Shown here piece after piece: positions 1 to 7,499 of a stretch of DNA of 64,000 nt. The notes below the pieces were generated by a model, which had not been told where the DNA came from, ran no database searches, and worked only from the letters and a program-made list of their open reading frames with translations. The translations under genes and the position numbers were made by a program. Source of the stretch: Promicromonospora sukumoe (GTDB lineage Bacteria; Actinomycetota; Actinomycetes; Actinomycetales; Cellulomonadaceae); the NCBI RefSeq assembly GCF_014137995.1, contig NZ_JACGWV010000003.1:372001-436000 (forward strand), in the 5' to 3' direction. Numbering within the stretch: position 1 is the first letter of the stretch; each line of letters begins with the position of its first letter.

Positions 1-183
1 TCCGGACGTGGTCTCGGCGTCCTCGATCAGGTCGTCATATGCCCCGGTCAGCACCGCCACATCGATCACGTGACGCTGGGCGCGGTTCCACGCCTCTGAG
101 GCCTGAGCACCCGCGATCTGGGCGGCCAGCAAGGCGTCGACCACCTCCTGATTGACCTGCCCAGTCGTCTCGTTGGTTGCCAT
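1..183 (-). CDS. Small helical protein of the integrated element (3' end cut by window)
   Basis: The first 61 codons are visible and the frame is still open at position 1. The ATG at 183 overlaps the stop of the upstream gene by one base (TGATG), so the two are probably translationally coupled. The sequence is Ala/Gln/Glu-rich and predicted helical, with no signal peptide, membrane segment or motif I recognise. It is the third gene of the element's minus-strand operon. The function is unknown. Small accessory proteins at this place in AICEs often lie just upstream of transfer genes, but nothing here shows such a role. Confidence 0.6.
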   Translation of the reverse strand, partial: MATNETTGQVNQEVVDALLAAQIAGAQASEAWNRAQRHVIDVAVLTGAYDDLIEDAETTSG

Positions 184-488
184 CAGCTCTTCCCCTTCCC
201 TCGGCGGCCGACCCAGGTGCCGGACTCGTCGTAGAACTCGGGCCGCTCGGCCCGGTGCGCGGTCGACGCCGCGAGACTGATTTCCGTGTGCAGGGTCTCG
301 GCCTGCTCATGCATGCCCCGGACCTGCTCAGCAGTGCCGAAGACCCCGGCACGGTCGAGGGTTCGGGCCGCACCGTTCAGCGCGGTCACGGCCTCAGACA
401 TGTACGTCGCCGCGTTGCCCAGCGCCTCGGCCCTGCCCGTGGGGGCGGGTAGTGGAGCGCCCGCCCCCGAGCAGTTGTCGCCGGTCAT
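183..488 (-). CDS. Hypothetical 101-aa protein of the integrated element
   Basis: This 101-residue protein starts 3 bp after the stop of the Pra-like gene and overlaps the next gene by one base, so all three probably share a transcript. It has a disordered Gly/Pro N-terminus, a long amphipathic helical middle (about residues 20-75), and a basic C-terminal tail ending in a GRRGKGKS stretch. No catalytic or membrane motif is visible. I do not recognise the family. Its place suggests a conserved accessory protein of the element's maintenance or transfer module. Confidence 0.6.
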   Translation of the reverse strand: MTGDNCSGAGAPLPAPTGRAEALGNAATYMSEAVTALNGAARTLDRAGVFGTAEQVRGMHEQAETLHTEISLAASTAHRAERPEFYDESGTWVGRRGKGKS

Positions 489-491
489 CGG

Positions 492-929
492 TCAGGCCGC
501 CTTGCCCGCGTCGGGGCGGGCCGAGGTCGGGACGTCGGCCTTGCCGGGCTCGCACACGTCGTCGGCCTTGTACGACCAGGCCAGGCGCGGCCGGGTGCCG
601 TTGTCGTCGACGTAGGGCAGGGCCGTCAGGCCCACGAACTCGATGGGCGTCCAGGGGAACGGCGTCTTGTTCTCCGGCGGGACCGGCTGGTGCGGGGCCG
701 CGATCTTCACGGTCACGGCGGTGTCCTTCTTGCCCGCCTCCTCGTCGGCGTCCAGGACCACCACCTGCCACAGCGGCAGACCGGTGTCCTTGTCCCGCTG
801 CTGCGGACGCGACCCGTCGGGGCGCTTGTCGGCGTTGAAGTCCTGCACGGGCTCGACCTCGCCCTTCAGGAACGCTCCCTTGGGGAACACGTCCTCGTGA
901 GCCACTGCAAACCGTCGCTGCATCGCCAT
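492..929 (-). CDS. Pra-like plasmid replication/integration/excision activator
   Basis: This 145-aa protein resembles the family usually annotated as 'plasmid replication, integration and excision activator' (Pra of pSAM2-type elements). The visible family features are an N-terminal MQRRFAV segment, a GEVEPVQDF motif, DKDTGLPLWQVVV and KIAAPHQPV. In pSAM2, Pra positively controls the replication, excision and integration genes. I chose the ATG at 929 because AGGAG lies just upstream of it; the longer frame from 971 has no better ribosome site. The gene leads the minus-strand operon and faces the 43-bp-spaced repeats, which probably carry its promoter and operator. The family call is by recognition, not alignment. 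Confidence 0.55.
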   Translation of the reverse strand: MAMQRRFAVAHEDVFPKGAFLKGEVEPVQDFNADKRPDGSRPQQRDKDTGLPLWQVVVLDADEEAGKKDTAVTVKIAAPHQPVPPENKTPFPWTPIEFVGLTALPYVDDNGTRPRLAWSYKADDVCEPGKADVPTSARPDAGKAA

Positions 930-942
930 GTTGTCTCCTGGT

Positions 943-1045
943 GTTGAGGGGCCTAAACATCGACCCGTCATGTGAACCCGTCGAAGTTGAGGGGCCTAAA
1001 CATGAAGATAGGCCTCGCGACCCGCCCCGTCAAGGGGTCTAAACT
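943..1045. promoter_or_regulatory. Three 17-18 bp direct repeats at exact 43-bp spacing (putative operators)
   Basis: Two identical copies of GTTGAGGGGCCTAAACAT lie at 943-960 and 986-1003, and a diverged copy, GTCAAGGGGTCTAAACT, lies at 1029-1045. The copy-to-copy distance is exactly 43 bp both times, close to four helical turns. They fill the gap between the divergent Pra-like gene and the HTH regulator. In the third copy the TAAACT part fits an actinobacterial -10 box 8 bases before the ATG at 1054, suggesting a leaderless transcript. The likely ligand is the HTH protein encoded at 1054 (inference). Confidence 0.6.
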
Positions 1046-1053
1046 CGGGAACC

Positions 1054-1878
1054 ATGAACATCGACGAGTTCGAGCAGACCAGGGCGGAGAAAGACCCTCT
1101 CCGTCAGGCGCAGCGCGCCACCGAACTCATCGACGTCTACAAGAACCGGAGCGCAGAGCTCGCTCGCCTCCGTAAGGCCGCCATCGACCGCGCGTACGCC
1201 GAGGGTCGCTCCTACACAGATATCGCGAAGGCGAGCGGGATCACCAAGGGCCGGATCACACAGATCCGAAAGAGCGCCCCTCCGGTCGCCCGAGCGTTCT
1301 TCGGCGTCGGCCCGGTCACGGTGGCAATTCCTCGGCGCGCACTCGATGAACGGCCGCTCGGCGTCATCGCCGCCGAAGACCAGGCAGCAGCGGATGCCAT
1401 GGCAGAACTGCTTGTGCTCCTCGGACACCAGCCGCGCTCCTTTGAGATCCCACCCAGCGGCGAATGGGAACCGCCCGCCGATGCGGTGGCGATCTGCGGC
1501 CCGAAGTCTTCTCACGTCACGGCCGAGGCGATCCAGTCCGATCCTTATCTGTCGTTCGAGCCGGACAGCGAGGGCCGATGGGTCATCACCGATCGGCAGA
1601 CCGGTGAAGTGTTCGTCTCGCCGTGGGATGACATCGGTGACAAGACGCGGGACATCGCCTACGTGGCGCGCCTTACCCGCAACAACCGGCAGGTGCTCGT
1701 CGTCGCAGGTGTACACGCGCTCGGGTCGATCGGGGCCGTGGAGTACCTCCGACGCAACCTCGATGACCTGTTCGACGCCGTGAACGAACGGCCGTTCTCG
1801 CTCGTCGTCGCGAGCACCTTCGACGACCTGACTGTGACCGAAACCGAAGCGCTATGGGGGCCGAAGGTTCACTCGTGA
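1054..1878 (+). CDS. HTH regulator with sigma region-4-like DNA-binding domain
   Basis: The protein has 274 residues. Residues about 40-75 form a helix-turn-helix of the sigma-70 region 4 type (AYAEGRSYTDIAKASGITKG, then RITQIRK). The rest is a globular domain of about 190 residues with alternating beta and alpha segments that I cannot name; it contains AICGPKSS and VARLTRNN, and a LVVAGVHALGSIG stretch that could be a nucleotide- or ligand-binding loop. The gene overlaps the PP2C gene by 4 bases (GTGA), so the pair is one unit. It is divergent from the Pra-like gene and directly downstream of the 43-bp repeats, so it probably controls the element's own promoters. Confidence 0.7.
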   Translation: MNIDEFEQTRAEKDPLRQAQRATELIDVYKNRSAELARLRKAAIDRAYAEGRSYTDIAKASGITKGRITQIRKSAPPVARAFFGVGPVTVAIPRRALDERPLGVIAAEDQAAADAMAELLVLLGHQPRSFEIPPSGEWEPPADAVAICGPKSSHVTAEAIQSDPYLSFEPDSEGRWVITDRQTGEVFVSPWDDIGDKTRDIAYVARLTRNNRQVLVVAGVHALGSIGAVEYLRRNLDDLFDAVNERPFSLVVASTFDDLTVTETEALWGPKVHS

Positions 1879-2672
1879 AGACACTCGCCGCAACACTTGC
1901 CGGTGCATCCCGCAACCAGGACCGCTACGTCATTGGAGAGAGATTCGCCGCAGTGCTCGACGGGGCGACCTCCGTAGCCGGAGACCGGTCCCACGATCCA
2001 GGTTGGTACGCGGAACAGCTCGCGGACGCCATCGAGAAGACGGTGCCGCAAGGCGGCTCCCTCGCGGGTGCCGTGGAGGAGGCGATACGCGCAGTCCGCG
2101 ACGCCCACGGGCTAACTGCCGAGAGCACACCAACCAGCACCGTCGCTCTGGCCCGCTGGTCGAACGACACGGTCGAGACGTACATGCTGGGTGACAGCTA
2201 CGGCGTCATCCTCTACGCGGAAGGCACCGAGGCCGTTCACACCGATGACCGGTTGGACACCGCCGCCGTCAACGAACGGGCCGCCTACCGAAAGCGACTG
2301 GCCGAGGGCCACGGGTACGACGACGGCCACCGTGCGCTATTGCTCGACCTGCAAGCCGAGCAGGCCCGACACTGCAACCGGCCCGACGGCTACTGGATAG
2401 CCGGAGCCCAACCCGAAGCCGCACGCCATGGGATCACGACAGCCGAAGGCCGAGCGGGAGTCTCAGCACTCGTGCTCGCAAGCGATGGCGTCGACCCGGC
2501 ACGCCACCCCGACGCCACGACATGGCGTGACCTGTACGACGAGGCGGTCGAGCGCGGACCCGAACAGGTGCTCCAGCGGATCCAGGACGCAGAGGCTGAG
2601 GACGCGGACGGCCGACGCTGGCCGCGCTCGAAGCGCCACGACGACAAGACCATCGTGATCGCGATCCCGTAA
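1875..2672 (+). CDS. PP2C-like protein phosphatase
   Basis: This 265-aa protein carries reduced PP2C signatures in order: NQDRY near the N-terminus, AVLDGATS (metal Asp), LGDSYGV (GDS motif) and LASDGVD (second metal Asp). Such proteins dephosphorylate Ser/Thr residues using two metal ions in the cytoplasm. The GTG at 1875 is chosen because it overlaps the preceding stop by 4 bases and has GAAGG upstream; the ATG at 1854 lies deeper in the regulator gene. No kinase is encoded nearby, so the substrate may be a host-kinase target or the partner HTH protein. The C-terminus closes with the usual beta-strand ending TIVIAIP. Confidence 0.75.
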   Translation: MKTLAATLAGASRNQDRYVIGERFAAVLDGATSVAGDRSHDPGWYAEQLADAIEKTVPQGGSLAGAVEEAIRAVRDAHGLTAESTPTSTVALARWSNDTVETYMLGDSYGVILYAEGTEAVHTDDRLDTAAVNERAAYRKRLAEGHGYDDGHRALLLDLQAEQARHCNRPDGYWIAGAQPEAARHGITTAEGRAGVSALVLASDGVDPARHPDATTWRDLYDEAVERGPEQVLQRIQDAEAEDADGRRWPRSKRHDDKTIVIAIP

Positions 2673-2707
2673 GGCCCGTTTCTCCGGCGACGCGGCGGAA
2701 ATAGTGT

Positions 2708-2938
2708 CTAGATCACAATCCAAGCCATAACGACCAAGCCGATCACGCCGAAGAAGAAGGCAACGGTGTGGAGGGTTACTACCCGCTCGGTAAGGTCCGG
2801 CCTCCTCTTGGTCATCCAGGCACCGACCGGGCTCCGGAAGACCTGCTCGCGAAAGCGCCTCGGGTTGCTGAACGGCGCCACGAGGATTAGCGCACCGACG
2901 ACGCTCAGCGCCACCTTCAGCAGCAGGCCGGACTCCAT
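2708..2938 (-). CDS. Small two-TM membrane protein of the integrated element
   Basis: The 76-aa product has hydrophobic segments at about residues 5-22 and 57-76, separated by a basic loop rich in Arg/Lys (RRFREQV, MTKRRPDL). This is a hairpin membrane protein with the loop probably cytoplasmic. It is convergent with the PP2C gene and is the last gene before the element's non-coding end. A purine-rich stretch precedes the ATG, but the ribosome site is weak. I do not recognise the family; entry-exclusion or immunity-like roles are possible but unsupported. Confidence 0.5.
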   Translation of the reverse strand: MESGLLLKVALSVVGALILVAPFSNPRRFREQVFRSPVGAWMTKRRPDLTERVVTLHTVAFFFGVIGLVVMAWIVI

Positions 2939-3169
2939 CGCGCCACCACGCTCCCAGATCGTCGATGCCCAAGCGGCTCACAGTATGCCGACGAACCATG
3001 CGGGTGTCAGCAGCCGTGAGGAGTTTCTTTACTGGCTCAAGGCGCCGCTGCGCGGCGCTGGGCCGTCCGGCCGGCGGGGGCCCGCGATGGGGCCCCGCGC
3101 TCCGGGCCGCAAGCGGCCCTCCGCGCACCCCACCGCACCCCGACGGCCTACCGGCCCCGAATATGACGA

Positions 3170-3206
3170 AGAGACGGTCCCGACTCCAGTGGTCGAGACC
3201 GTCTCT
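3170..3206. terminator. Hairpin with 10-bp stem at element end
   Basis: AGAGACGGTC at 3170-3179 pairs perfectly with GACCGTCTCT at 3197-3206 across a 17-base loop. There is no long T-run, so it may be a weak terminator or a protein-binding inverted repeat. Confidence 0.45.
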
Positions 3207-3270
3207 CGTTGTTGCAGCTGATGCCTCCGGCGGGCACCCGGGAATCAAGAGGAGCAGGGGAGCCGCGGTG

Positions 3271-3454
3271 CCCCTGTTCCTCCGTCATCCATTGGCTTGA
3301 CCGGGACCCTGACACCGAACCCGCCGCCAGCGCAACAGGTCCCGCCGACACCCAGCACCACGGCACCAGACCTGATGAGCGGGACCTGTTGCACTACCGG
3401 CAGAACCGACGTCCGAGACGTGCCCCGCGCCAACGGATGACGGAGGAACAGGGA
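3271..3454. repeat. Nested inverted repeats near the attachment site
   Basis: The outer arms are 26 bp long (3271-3296 and 3429-3454) and match at 24 of 26 positions; their core is GATGACGGAGGAACAGGG. Inside them a perfect 14-bp pair, GCAACAGGTCCCGC at 3332-3345 and its complement at 3379-3392, encloses 33 bases. The spacing is too long for a simple terminator. A recombination or replication function next to the tRNA core is more plausible (inference). Confidence 0.6.
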
Positions 3455-3609
3455 CCCCGAAGCAGGAGCATGTTGGGTCACAGACCCGCGATGACGGCTC
3501 CGACTCCGCGCACCCCCCGCGCACCCCCAGCGAGCAACATGGTGGTTCGAGCGCACCGCATGCACGCGGAACGAGGCGAGGAATCCGGCCCGTCGCGCCC
3601 CGGGACGTT

Positions 3610-3651
3610 CTCGTAATGAGAAGGTCGTGGGTTCGATTCCCACAGGCGGCT
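3610..3651 (+). other. attR-like core: duplicated 3' half of tRNA-Thr(CGT)
   Basis: Starting at the anticodon loop CTCGTAA (3610-3616, anticodon CGT), the sequence runs through the 3' side of the anticodon stem TGAGA, a T arm (GTGGGTTCGATTCCCAC) and the acceptor 3' strand AGGCGGC ending at 3650. No matching 5' half (acceptor GCCGCCT, D arm, anticodon 5' stem) lies upstream, so this is not a complete tRNA gene. It matches the direct duplication left when a tyrosine integrase recombines in the 3' half of a tRNA. The intact tRNA-Thr should stand at the other, unseen end of the element. Confidence 0.8.
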
Positions 3652-3660
3652 CAGACCGCA

Positions 3661-3710
3661 GAAACCCCGCTCGACCAGGCCATACGGTCCAGGTCGAGCG
3701 GGGTTTCTTC
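3661..3710. terminator. Strong hairpin terminator after the tRNA 3' end
   Basis: GAAACCCCGCTCGACC at 3661-3676 pairs perfectly with 3692-3707 (16 bp, 15-base loop) and is followed by TTC. It is placed as the native terminator of the tRNA-Thr transcript. On the other strand it also serves the hydrolase gene that ends at 3716. Confidence 0.8.
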
Positions 3711-3715
3711 GTTGG

Positions 3716-4681
3716 TCAGGGGCCGTCTGGTGAGCCATCCGGGGAGCCATTGGTACTGCCGGGGTACTCCGCGCGCCCGAGCCGCTCCCCGAGCCACCCC
3801 TCGATGTCGTCCAGCCCCGCCCGGCCCATCGGCGTCGGGTGGCCCGTGAACGCGTGCGGGGCACCGGGGTAGACGCGGAGGTCGACGTCGACGCCGGCCG
3901 CCGAGAGACGCCCGGCCATCGCGAGGTTGTCCTCCAGCAGGATGTCCGCCTCACCCACGACCATCAGCACGGGCGGCAGGCCGGTCAGGTCGCCGTAGAG
4001 CGGCGAGACGTCCGGGACCGTCCGGTCCGCGACCGATCCCGCGTACGCCTCCAGGAAGTACTCGTCGGCGATCAGGCGTCCCGCCGGCGTCCGCGCGCTG
4101 AGGTCGTAGGTGCCGAACTGGAGCACCGCGGCGTCGACCGCGTCGACTCCCCGGTCGCGCAGGCGCAGCAGCGTGGTCACCGCGAGGGTTGAGCCGGCCG
4201 AGAAGCCGCCGATCGCGAGCCTGCTGGTGCCGAACCGTTCGGCCATGTGCTCGGTGAGCCAGAGCGCCGCGGTCTCGCAGTCGTCCGGGGCGGCGGGCCA
4301 CGGGTGCTCGGGGGCGAGGCGGTAGTCGACGCTCACCACGGTGATGCCGAGCGCGTCGGCGAGCGTCCGGTTGCGGACGTCGCTCGCGGCCGCGGCGCCC
4401 ATGTAGAACCCGCCGCCGTGGACCTCGAGGAGCACGCCGGCGCTCGGCGTGCCCGCAGGTTCGTGGATCCGCACGGGCACGCTGCGCCCGTCCGCGCTCG
4501 CGACCTCCTCGACGGCCGGCGGGTCCGCGGCGGCGGGGTTCGCGAGCCGCGCCCGGACGGCGCGCAGCTCCTCCGGGTTGCCGGGGCCCTGGCCGGCCGG
4601 GCGATGCGCGTAGAACGCGCTGGTCTCCTCGACGAGGGGCAGGAGACGGGGGTCGATCAGGTGGGAGAGTCCGAGGTTCAT
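3716..4681 (-). CDS. Alpha/beta hydrolase, HSL (family IV) esterase
   Basis: This 321-aa cytoplasmic hydrolase has the hormone-sensitive-lipase signature HGGGFYMGA (oxyanion hole), the YRLAPEHPWPAAPDD segment, a nucleophile elbow GFSAG (in place of the more usual GDSAG), an acid in VVGEADIL and a His in YPGAPHAF. It should cleave short acyl or aryl esters, possibly acetyl groups on plant material. The start is the ATG at 4681, giving the usual family N-terminus; the frame extends further upstream without a convincing start. It is divergent from the MFS gene. The C-terminal Gly/Ser/Pro tail (GSPDGSPDGP) is unusual and probably disordered. Confidence 0.85.
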   Translation of the reverse strand: MNLGLSHLIDPRLLPLVEETSAFYAHRPAGQGPGNPEELRAVRARLANPAAADPPAVEEVASADGRSVPVRIHEPAGTPSAGVLLEVHGGGFYMGAAAASDVRNRTLADALGITVVSVDYRLAPEHPWPAAPDDCETAALWLTEHMAERFGTSRLAIGGFSAGSTLAVTTLLRLRDRGVDAVDAAVLQFGTYDLSARTPAGRLIADEYFLEAYAGSVADRTVPDVSPLYGDLTGLPPVLMVVGEADILLEDNLAMAGRLSAAGVDVDLRVYPGAPHAFTGHPTPMGRAGLDDIEGWLGERLGRAEYPGSTNGSPDGSPDGP

Positions 4682-4797
4682 CGCGGCCCAACCTACGACC
4701 GCGCCGCGGCCGCCCACCAGGGCAATTCGCCTCACCCAGATCGGGTGACGGCCGGGCCTCGCGCGACCCCTACCGTCGGGCCCATGAGGCACCTCGG

Positions 4798-6321
4798 ATG
4801 AGCGCGACGAGCACCGGGGGCGTGCTCGCGGCGACGTGCGTCTCCACCCTGGTCGTCAACGCGAACACCTCCGCCGTCAGCATCCTGCTGCCGGCGATCA
4901 GCGACGACACCGGCATGTCGGTCGACACGCTGCAGTGGGCCGTGACCGGCTACTCGCTCGTCGGGGCCGCCGTGATCATCACGTCCGGCTCGCTGGGCGA
5001 CGTCTTCGGCCGCAAGCGGGTCTTCCAGCTCGGCTTGGCGCTGTTCGTGGTCTCCTGCGTGATCATCGCGCTGGCGCAGTCGGGCGGCATGGTGATCGCC
5101 GGCCGCGTCATCCAGGGCGCCGCCGGCGCGACCATCCTGGCCTGCGGGCTGAGCCTCCTGTCGGTGGCGACCAAGGGCGACGAGAACCTGCGCGCCGTCT
5201 CCCTGTGGGGCGCCGCGGCGGCCGTGGGCGCGGCGGCGGGGCCGCTGGTCGGCGGCGTGCTCGTCGACGCGACCGGCTGGCAGGGGCTGTTCTGGATCGA
5301 CGCCGGCGTCGCGGTGCTGTGCATGGTGCTCACCTGGTTCACGGTGGCGGAGTCCAGCGATCCCGACGCGCCCCGGTCCGTCGACTACCTCGGCACGCTG
5401 CTGATCGCCCTGACCCTGATGCCGCTGATCCTCGGCGTCAGCAAGAGCGGCGACTGGGGCTGGTTCTCGGTGCCGACGCTCACCTGCTTCGCCATCACGC
5501 TCCTGGCGGGCTGGGGCTTCGTCCGCACCGAGCGCCGGGTCGCGGCCCCGCTCCTGGACCTGGCCCTGCTGCGCAACCGGACCCTGGTCGGCGCGACCAT
5601 CGCCATCCTGATCGGCGCCGGCACGATCAACGCGCTGATGTACCTGCTCAGCCTCTACTTCCAGGACCCGTCGACCCTGGGCTTCTCGCCGCTGGAGGCG
5701 GGCCTGGCCACCCTGCCTGCGACGGTCGGCCTCGTGGTCATCGCCCCGTTGGTGCCCCGGCTCGCCGCCCGGTTCGGCCCACGGCAGGCCATCGGGGCGG
5801 GCTTCGCGATCACGACGGCGGGGTTCGTCGCGGTCGGCTTCGCCGACGCGTCCTGGCAGTACCTGACGTTCCTGCTCCCCCTGGTGGCCATCGCCGTCGG
5901 CATGGGGCTGTCGAACGGGCCGTCCTCCTCGGCGGCCACGGCGTCGGTGTCGCCCGACCAGGTGGGCGAGGCCTCCGGCTTCTCCAACATGGCCCGCTAC
6001 GTCGGGGCCGCGGTGGCGACCGCGCTCGCGGCCACCATCTACGCCACCGTCACCGCCAACCAGGTGGCCGACGGCGCCGCGGACCCGGACGCCCTCTCGT
6101 CCGGCCTCGCCGCCGCGTCGTGGGTGATGGCCGTGTTCAGCGCGCTCGGCCTGCTGCTCGCTATCGTCGTCATCGTGCGGTACCCGGCCGGCCGGCCCGG
6201 CGTCTCCGACTCGGCCGCGGCGGCCGCCGCCCACCTGCACACGCTGCCCACGACCGCCGCCGCGCCGGCGGCGGCCGGGGACGCCACGTCCGTCGACCAG
6301 CCCTCGGGAGAGACGTCATGA
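4798..6321 (+). CDS. MFS transporter, DHA2 family (14 TM)
   Basis: The 507-aa protein has 14 predicted transmembrane segments and the MFS motif A GSLGDVFGRKR at residues 64-74, as in EmrB/QacA-type drug:proton antiporters. The N-terminus reads directly into TM1, and the C-terminus has an Ala-rich cytoplasmic tail (about residues 465-507) outside the family core. The gene overlaps the M24 peptidase start by 4 bases (ATGA), so export of a peptide-like or amino-acid-derived compound is conceivable, but the substrate cannot be read from the sequence. Confidence 0.85.
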   Translation: MSATSTGGVLAATCVSTLVVNANTSAVSILLPAISDDTGMSVDTLQWAVTGYSLVGAAVIITSGSLGDVFGRKRVFQLGLALFVVSCVIIALAQSGGMVIAGRVIQGAAGATILACGLSLLSVATKGDENLRAVSLWGAAAAVGAAAGPLVGGVLVDATGWQGLFWIDAGVAVLCMVLTWFTVAESSDPDAPRSVDYLGTLLIALTLMPLILGVSKSGDWGWFSVPTLTCFAITLLAGWGFVRTERRVAAPLLDLALLRNRTLVGATIAILIGAGTINALMYLLSLYFQDPSTLGFSPLEAGLATLPATVGLVVIAPLVPRLAARFGPRQAIGAGFAITTAGFVAVGFADASWQYLTFLLPLVAIAVGMGLSNGPSSSAATASVSPDQVGEASGFSNMARYVGAAVATALAATIYATVTANQVADGAADPDALSSGLAAASWVMAVFSALGLLLAIVVIVRYPAGRPGVSDSAAAAAAHLHTLPTTAAAPAAAGDATSVDQPSGETS

Positions 6322-7454
6322 GCACCGCGGAACCCCTCACCGCCGTCCCGTTCACCAGCCGGGACTACGCCGCCCGGATGGCCCGGGTGGTCGACGACGG
6401 CCGCGCGGCCGGCCTCGACGGCGTCCTGGTCGCGCCCGGCCCGGACCTGGTCTGGCTCACCGGCTACCAGCCGACGGCGATCACCGAGCGCCTGACGATG
6501 CTCCTGCTCACCACGGACCGGGAGCCCACGCTGCTCGTCCCGACCCTGGAGCGGCCCGACGCCGAACGGGCCGAGGGCGCGCCCGCCACGACGATCACGG
6601 GCTGGACGGACGGCGTCGACCCCTACGACGTCGTGCGCGGGCTGCTGCGGCCGGACGGCACGTACGGTGTCTCCGACAACACGTGGGCCATGCACCTGCT
6701 GGGCCTCCAGTCGGCGCTGCCCGGGTCGCGCTACGAGTCCCTGACCCGGCGGCTCCCGATGCTGCGGGCCGTCAAGGACGACAACGAGCTGGCCCGCCTG
6801 GCCGCCGCCGGGGCCGCAGCCGACGCGACCTACGAGGAGATCCTGCGCGTGCGCTTCGCGGGACGTCGGGAGACCGACGTCGCGGCCGACCTCGCCGACC
6901 TGCTGCGCGCCCACGGCCACGAGCAGGTCGACTTCACCGTCGTCGGGTCCGGGCCCAACGGCGCCAACCCGCACCACGAGGCGGGGGTGCGCAAGATCCA
7001 GGAGGGCGACTGCGTCGTGCTCGACTTCGGCGGCCTGATGTTCGGCTACGGCTCTGACACGAGCCGCACGGTCTGCGTCGGCGAGCCCACCGCGCAGATC
7101 CGTGAGGTGCACGAGGTCGTGCGCCGCGCCCAGCAGGCCGGCGTCGAGGCCGTACGGCCGGGGGTCGCCTGTCAGGAGGTGGACCGGGCCGCGCGGCGGC
7201 TGATCACCGAGGCCGGGTACGGCGAGCAGTTCATCCACCGCACCGGCCACGGCATCGGCGTCACCACCCACGAGCCGCCGTACATGATCGAGGGGGAGGA
7301 GCTGCCGATGGTTCCCGGCATGTGCTTCTCGGTCGAGCCCGGCGTCTACCTGCCGGGGAGCTTCGGCGTGCGGATCGAGGACATCGTCACGGTCACCCCG
7401 GACGGCGCGCGCCGCCTGAACACCACCGACCACGGGCTCCGGATCGTCGAGTGA
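6318..7454 (+). CDS. M24 family metallopeptidase (Xaa-Pro aminopeptidase/dipeptidase-like)
   Basis: The protein has 378 residues: an N-terminal creatinase-type domain (about 10-145) and a pita-bread metallopeptidase domain. All five metal ligands can be seen: D236 (LDFGG), D247 (SDTSR), H311 (GHGIG), E340 (SVEPG) and E354 (RIEDI). It should remove N-terminal residues before proline or split Xaa-Pro dipeptides in the cytoplasm. The ATG overlaps the MFS stop, so it is translated from the same transcript. A dipeptidase rather than aminopeptidase role cannot be excluded. Confidence 0.85.
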   Translation: MSTAEPLTAVPFTSRDYAARMARVVDDGRAAGLDGVLVAPGPDLVWLTGYQPTAITERLTMLLLTTDREPTLLVPTLERPDAERAEGAPATTITGWTDGVDPYDVVRGLLRPDGTYGVSDNTWAMHLLGLQSALPGSRYESLTRRLPMLRAVKDDNELARLAAAGAAADATYEEILRVRFAGRRETDVAADLADLLRAHGHEQVDFTVVGSGPNGANPHHEAGVRKIQEGDCVVLDFGGLMFGYGSDTSRTVCVGEPTAQIREVHEVVRRAQQAGVEAVRPGVACQEVDRAARRLITEAGYGEQFIHRTGHGIGVTTHEPPYMIEGEELPMVPGMCFSVEPGVYLPGSFGVRIEDIVTVTPDGARRLNTTDHGLRIVE

Positions 7455-7499
7455 GCAGAGCGCGCCGGGTGAGCCGGGCGCGCCGAGCTGGTCCGGCGA

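Larger units (their letters stand above)
2939..3607. other. Non-coding, repeat-rich end of the integrated element
   Basis: I see no credible gene in these 670 bases. Reading frames here are short and Arg/Pro-rich, or come from reading across the tRNA 3' half. The stretch has a GC-rich self-complementary block near 3040-3060, a terminator-like hairpin at 3170-3206 and a pair of nested inverted repeats at 3271-3454. A region of this kind beside the attachment core could hold integrase arm sites, a transfer locus or an origin; the sequence does not decide which. Confidence 0.5.
1..3651. mobile_element. Right end of an integrated AICE-like element
   Basis: The stretch from the window edge to the tRNA-Thr 3' half at 3610-3651 looks like one end of an actinomycete integrative and conjugative element. 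It holds three closely packed genes on the minus strand, including a Pra-like activator, then repeat clusters, a divergent HTH-regulator/PP2C pair, a small membrane protein and about 670 bp of repeat-rich non-coding DNA ending in a duplicated tRNA 3' half. No integrase, replication or FtsK-type transfer gene is in the window, so these would lie to the left. The element class is inferred from the Pra-like protein and the tRNA junction. Confidence 0.6.

Noticed and set aside
943..1045. CRISPR array
   Set aside because: There are only three repeats, the third diverged, the spacers are 25-26 bp and have operator features, and no cas genes are visible.
3610..3651. A functional tRNA-Thr gene
   Set aside because: There is no acceptor 5' strand, D arm or anticodon 5' stem upstream, so only the 3' half exists here.
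3245..3954. Reading frames with GIEPTTFSLRE or WESNPRPSHY
   Set aside because: These are produced by reading across the tRNA-Thr 3' half and appear wherever tRNA sequence is translated.
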